Assembly (NCBI GenBank): GCA_031278075.1
Contig: JAITLE010000050.1
Location: 1 to 8,385 of the forward strand
Length of the DNA stretch: 8,385 nt
DNA from: Bifidobacteriaceae bacterium
GTDB lineage: Bacteria > Actinomycetota > Actinomycetes > Actinomycetales > WQXJ01
Direction: 5' to 3'
The stretch's first letter is position 1. Every line of letters starts with the position of its first letter. The notes below the pieces were generated by a model. That model was not told where the DNA came from, did not search any database, and saw only the letters and a program-made list of their open reading frames with translations. The translations under genes were made by a program, and so were the position numbers. This document shows, piece by piece, positions 5,622 through 8,385 of the stretch.

Positions 5622-6305
5622 GTGATCCCGACCAGTCGCGCCCCCGAGACGCCTCCCACGACAAGCTGGTACGCCTCCCTCGTCGCCCTGTTCACGGCGC
5701 TTCTCGTGATCTCCAACGTCTCGGCCGTCAAACTGATCGGCCTCGGCACGGTCGACTTGTTCGGGCAGACGGTCGACGTGACCATCGACGGCGGCGCCTT
5801 CCTCTTCCCCGTGACCTACATCATCGGGGACGTCTTGGCAGAGGTGTACGGGTTTAGAGCGACCCGCCGGGCCATCCTCCTCGGGTTCGTCTGCTCCGCT
5901 CTCGCCGCGGGGTCGTTTTGGCTGGTCGAGGTCTCGCCGGCGGCGGCTAACTGGACTGGTCAAGCCGCCTATGGCGAGATCCTCGGATTCGTGCCCCGAG
6001 TGGTCGGCGCATCCCTCGCCGGCTACCTGGCTGGCCAGCTCACGAACGCGCTGGTCTTGACCTGGATGAAGCGCCGGGCGCGCGGGGAGGCACTGTGGCG
6101 CAGGCTGCTCGGCTCAACTGCCGTCGGCGAGTTCGCCGACACCATCGTCTTTTGCGTCGTCGCCTTCTATGGCGTGATCACGGGCACGCAATTCGCGGTT
6201 TATGTGGCGCTCGGATACGTCTACAAGTGCCTCGCCGAGGTCGTGCTGCTGCCCGTCACCTACCGTGTCGTCGCCGCCGTCAAGCGCCACGAGCGCGCTA
6301 CTTGA
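5622..6305 (+). CDS. yhhQ: Queuosine precursor transporter (YhhQ/VUT family)
   Basis: This is a 227-residue integral membrane protein of the COG1738 family. E. coli YhhQ imports queuosine precursors such as preQ0 and preQ1, which TGT then inserts into tRNA at position 34. Hydrophobic segments include about 17-36, 59-73, 84-103, 125-147, 170-188 and 190-210, consistent with six membrane helices. Family signatures are the N-terminal ISNVSAVKLI (30-39), FPVTYIIGDVLAEVYG (62-77) with conserved Asp70, Glu74 and Tyr76-Gly77, and the GEFADTIVFCVVAFYG stretch in the second half. No tgt or queuosine synthesis gene is in the window, so a salvage role is inferred from the family. It is divergent from the membrane protein gene, and its last 8 bp overlap the end of convergent parB. 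The short, polar N-terminus (residues 1-15) agrees with the GTG start. Confidence 0.9.
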   Translation: MIPTSRAPETPPTTSWYASLVALFTALLVISNVSAVKLIGLGTVDLFGQTVDVTIDGGAFLFPVTYIIGDVLAEVYGFRATRRAILLGFVCSALAAGSFWLVEVSPAAANWTGQAAYGEILGFVPRVVGASLAGYLAGQLTNALVLTWMKRRARGEALWRRLLGSTAVGEFADTIVFCVVAFYGVITGTQFAVYVALGYVYKCLAEVVLLPVTYRVVAAVKRHERAT

Positions 6306-7350
6306 GGACGCCCGGGTCTTCGGGGGCCAAGATCGCGATGATCCGGTTGAGGTCCGCGACCGATGCGAACTCGATCGAGAGGCGGCCTTTCTTCTTGCCC
6401 AGGGTCAGCGTGACCTTCGTGTCCAACAGGTCGGTCAGTCGTTCTCGCAGGGCGTCGAGCGCGTCGTGACGGCCACCCGCACGGGCTTGGGCCTTCTGCC
6501 CGCGAGCGTTGGGCTCGGCCGGGACCTCGCCGATCGCCACCAGCTCCTCAGTCGTCCGGACCGAAAGGCCCTCGGCCACGACGCGCTGCGCCAACCTCTC
6601 CATCGCGGCGGCGTCCTCCAGTCCGAGCAGAGCCCGGGCGTGTCCCGCGCTGATCACCCCAGCGGCGACTCGGCGTTGCACCAAGGGCGGCAGTTTGAGG
6701 AGGCGCAACGTGTTGGAGATCTGTGGGCGAGACCGCGCGATCCGCGCCGACAGCTCTTCTTGAGTGCAGGAGAAGTCGTCCAGCAGCTGCCTGTAGGCCG
6801 CCGCCTCCTCCAACGGGTTGAGCTGAGCGCGGTGCAGGTTCTCCAGGAGCGCGTCCAGAAGGAGTTCGGACTCGTCGGTCTCGCGCACGATGGCGGGCAC
6901 TTCGCTCAACCCGGCGAGCTTGCTGGCCCGCCAGCGGCGTTCGCCCATCACCAACTCGTAACGGCTCTCGTCCGGGGATCCGACAGGGCGCACAACCACG
7001 GGCTGGAGCAATCCGACCTCTTTGATCGAGTCGGCCAGCTCGCGCAGCGCGTCCTCGTCGAAGATCTCGCGCGGCTGGCGCGGGTTCGGCGTGATCGCAT
7101 CCAAGGCGATCAGGGCGAACGCCGCCCCAGGCACCTCGACGAGGCCGGGCTTGGCGGTGTCGGTCGAGGCGCCAGGGACTCCGCCCGGCTCAGCGTCGCT
7201 CTTCGGCTCGCCGAACAGGAGGTCCACGGGGCGGCGGGTGGATCCGGTGGCGCCTTCTGTCGCACTCTTGCCGCTCTCCGGACGCGCGCTTCCGGCGGTG
7301 GGGATGAGGGCGCCGAGCCCCTTGCCCAATCCGGTCTTGCGTTCAGCCAT
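6298..7350 (-). CDS. parB: Chromosome partitioning protein ParB
   Basis: ParB is a CTP-dependent DNA clamp that loads at parS, spreads on nearby DNA, recruits SMC and stimulates ParA, so that newly copied origins separate. The 350-residue product has the typical N-terminal GLGKGLGALIPT (7-18), which contacts ParA, followed by a linker. The CTP-binding domain (about 82-180) has GERRWR (136-141) and ENLHRAQLNPLE (170-181). The helix-turn-helix that reads parS follows at about 194-216 (CTQEELSARIARSRPQISNT), and the C-terminal dimerisation domain is at about 297-345. The ATG at 7350 is chosen for its strong GGAGGAG just upstream and because similarity begins there; an open extension to 7425 lies inside parA. 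The start overlaps the parA stop in ATGGCTGA, so the two are probably translationally coupled. Confidence 0.98.
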   Translation of the reverse strand: MAERKTGLGKGLGALIPTAGSARPESGKSATEGATGSTRRPVDLLFGEPKSDAEPGGVPGASTDTAKPGLVEVPGAAFALIALDAITPNPRQPREIFDEDALRELADSIKEVGLLQPVVVRPVGSPDESRYELVMGERRWRASKLAGLSEVPAIVRETDESELLLDALLENLHRAQLNPLEEAAAYRQLLDDFSCTQEELSARIARSRPQISNTLRLLKLPPLVQRRVAAGVISAGHARALLGLEDAAAMERLAQRVVAEGLSVRTTEELVAIGEVPAEPNARGQKAQARAGGRHDALDALRERLTDLLDTKVTLTLGKKKGRLSIEFASVADLNRIIAILAPEDPGVLK

Positions 7351-8305
7351 TGTCTCCTCCTGCGCGCTGCGCGATTTCAAGAGCGGCCTCCAGATAAGAG
7401 AGCGCGCCGGTCGAGTTCTTGTCATAGGTGATGACCGTCTGGCCGTAACCCGGAGCCTCCGAGATCTTCACCGACCGCGGGATCGTGGTCCGCAAAACCT
7501 GGTCGGGGAAGTGCGTCCGGACCTCACGGGCCACGTCTCGTGCCAGATTCGTCCGCCCGTCGTACATCGTCAGAACGATCGTGGAAACGTGCAACGCCGG
7601 GTTGAGCGAGTCCCGGACCCGCTCAACCGTGCCCAACAGCTGCGACAGCCCCTCCAACGCGTAATACTCGCATTGGATCGGGATCAAGACCTCCTTGCTG
7701 GCGACGAACGCGTTGAGCGTCAACAAGCCAAGGGAAGGCGGGCAGTCGATCACCACATAGTCGAGTTGCTGCTCCCCCGCCGCGCGTAGCGACCGCCGCA
7801 GGTCGTCGATGGCCGCGTAGAGGCGATATTCGCGTTCCGCGAGCGGCACAAGCTCTATCTCCGCGCCCGCCAGCTCTATCGTGGCCGGCACGCACCAAAG
7901 ATTGTCAAGATCCGGACATGCTTGGATCGTCTCGGCCATGGGGCGGCCGCCTAACAGGATCTCGTAGACAGAGGGGACTCCCGAGTGGTGCTCGATCCCC
8001 AGCGCCGTCGAGGCGTTGCCTTGCGGGTCGATGTCGACCAGCAACACCCTGAGGCCGTTGTCGGCGAGGGCCGCGGCGATGTTCACAGCCGTCGACGTCT
8101 TCCCGACTCCGCCCTTCTGGTTGGCGACCGCTATGACACGGGTCGTGGACGGCGCGGGAAAGACGCGGTCGCGCAGCCGCAGGCGTCGCATCGCGTCGAT
8201 CTGGGCTTGCTGGCCCAACGGGGTCTCGCTCATGGCCGGCCCCTGTTCAGCCGATGTCTCCCGTGAAACACTGCCGCCCGGGCCACCGAACGTCAAGCCG
8301 CTCAC
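7343..8305 (-). CDS. parA: Chromosome partitioning ATPase ParA (Soj)
   Basis: ParA is a deviant Walker ATPase that binds DNA without sequence preference as an ATP dimer and is released by ParB, which drives movement of the ParB-parS complex. From GTG 8305 the product has 320 residues. The deviant Walker A motif KGGVGKT is at 64-70 with signature Lys64, switch I DIDPQGNAS at 91-99, and Walker B VVIDCPPSLG at 184-193. IPIQCEYYALEGL, TMYDGRTNLA, and IPRSVKISEAPGYG are typical of chromosomal ParA. The start is uncertain. GTG 8305 overlaps the rsmG stop as GTGA. GTG 8314 lies in the same frame. ATG 8233, six bases after AGGGG, would remove 24 residues. The longer form is preferred because residues 13-17 (VSRET), also found near the N-terminus of other actinobacterial ParA proteins, show only synonymous changes from the parS consensus. 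Confidence 0.97.
   Translation of the reverse strand: MSGLTFGGPGGSVSRETSAEQGPAMSETPLGQQAQIDAMRRLRLRDRVFPAPSTTRVIAVANQKGGVGKTSTAVNIAAALADNGLRVLLVDIDPQGNASTALGIEHHSGVPSVYEILLGGRPMAETIQACPDLDNLWCVPATIELAGAEIELVPLAEREYRLYAAIDDLRRSLRAAGEQQLDYVVIDCPPSLGLLTLNAFVASKEVLIPIQCEYYALEGLSQLLGTVERVRDSLNPALHVSTIVLTMYDGRTNLARDVAREVRTHFPDQVLRTTIPRSVKISEAPGYGQTVITYDKNSTGALSYLEAALEIAQRAGGDNG
7354..7360 (-). promoter_or_regulatory. Strong ribosome binding site of parB
   Basis: GGAGGAG on the minus strand lies three to five bases before the parB ATG, inside the last codons of parA. It decides the parB start. Confidence 0.8.
8255..8270. promoter_or_regulatory. Degenerate parS site inside the 5' end of parA
   Basis: TGTCTCCCGTGAAACA matches the parS consensus TGTTTCACGTGAAACA at 14 of 16 positions, with one half-site intact. 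Similarity to the perfect site extends about five bases beyond (ATCGG on the minus strand), so it looks like a duplicated copy that has diverged. ParB binding may be weak or lost. Read in the parA frame it encodes VSRET, and both changes are synonymous. Confidence 0.6.
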
Positions 8306-8385
8306 ACGCCCCACCCCCCCAACACGGACGCCGCCCCAACCGATGTTTCACGTGAAACATCGGTCTCGCGACGCGCTACCCAGCG
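8302..8385 (-). CDS. rsmG: 16S rRNA methyltransferase RsmG (GidB), C-terminal end
   Basis: A minus-strand frame enters from the right edge and ends at TGA 8304-8302, giving 27 residues that begin RWVARRETDVSRETS. No catalytic region is visible, so the call rests mainly on gene order. In actinobacteria rsmG, whose product makes m7G527 in 16S rRNA, usually lies directly upstream of parA, and many of its homologues end in a basic stretch like VARR. The frame reads through parS as VSRET without a stop. Its stop overlaps the GTG of parA in GTGA, as expected within an operon. The alternative is that this stretch is untranslated and open by chance. Confidence 0.5.
   Translation of the reverse strand, partial: RWVARRETDVSRETSVGAASVLGGWGV
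8339..8364. promoter_or_regulatory. Perfect parS centromere site
   Basis: The consensus TGTTTCACGTGAAACA occurs without mismatch at 8344-8359, and the symmetry continues for five more bases on each side, giving a 26-bp perfect palindrome. This is the ParB loading site. Its place beside parAB and rsmG is the common arrangement near oriC. Confidence 0.97.

Noticed and set aside
5520..5963. N-terminal extension of the membrane protein gene to 5963
   Set aside because: It lies opposite yhhQ, a clear gene, and the added sequence is charged and low in complexity. The hydrophobic family domain begins after 5519.
6202..7431. 409-codon plus-strand frame opposite parB
   Set aside because: It is the shadow of parB, whose domains are unmistakable on the minus strand.
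8234..8305. Treating ATG 8233 as the parA start
   Set aside because: It has a fair AGGGG six bases before it, but the GTGA overlap and the synonymous changes in VSRET favour GTG 8305. It remains a possible internal start.

Overview
The window is compact, high-GC DNA with many GTG starts. Its ParA, ParB and RsmG-ParA-ParB gene order look like those of an actinomycete (Actinomycetota). The right end carries the 3' end of rsmG, then parA and parB with a perfect parS site, so this part of the chromosome should lie close to oriC. The species cannot be named from the sequence.

The left end (1-1208) is accessory DNA in decay. It holds the first 28 codons of an AbiEi-type antitoxin leaving the window, a tyrosine integrase pseudogene, a transposase scrap, and three copies of a GTGGACA repeat. 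This stretch stops at the 3' end of a tRNA-Pro(CGG) gene, a common integration site, so it probably marks an old integrated element.

The middle (1424-6305) holds ordinary chromosomal genes. They are a 3-methyladenine DNA glycosylase (+), a secreted L-asparaginase-like lipoprotein (-) with altered active-site motifs, an unrecognised 169-residue protein (-), a divergent PIG-L/LmbE deacetylase (+), a membrane protein with a long acidic Pro/Ser/Thr tail (-), and a YhhQ-type queuosine precursor transporter (+).

The right end (6298-8385, all -) is the rsmG-parA-parB operon. The genes overlap by 4 bp (GTGA) and 8 bp (ATGGCTGA). ParB binds parS and ParA moves the ParB-parS complex, so the two proteins and the site form one chromosome segregation machine.

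Two patterns stand out. Six genes have a -10-like hexamer exactly six bases before the start codon, the geometry of leaderless mRNAs. A second, imperfect parS lies inside the parA reading frame, and both of its differences from the consensus are synonymous in the encoded Val-Ser-Arg-Glu-Thr.
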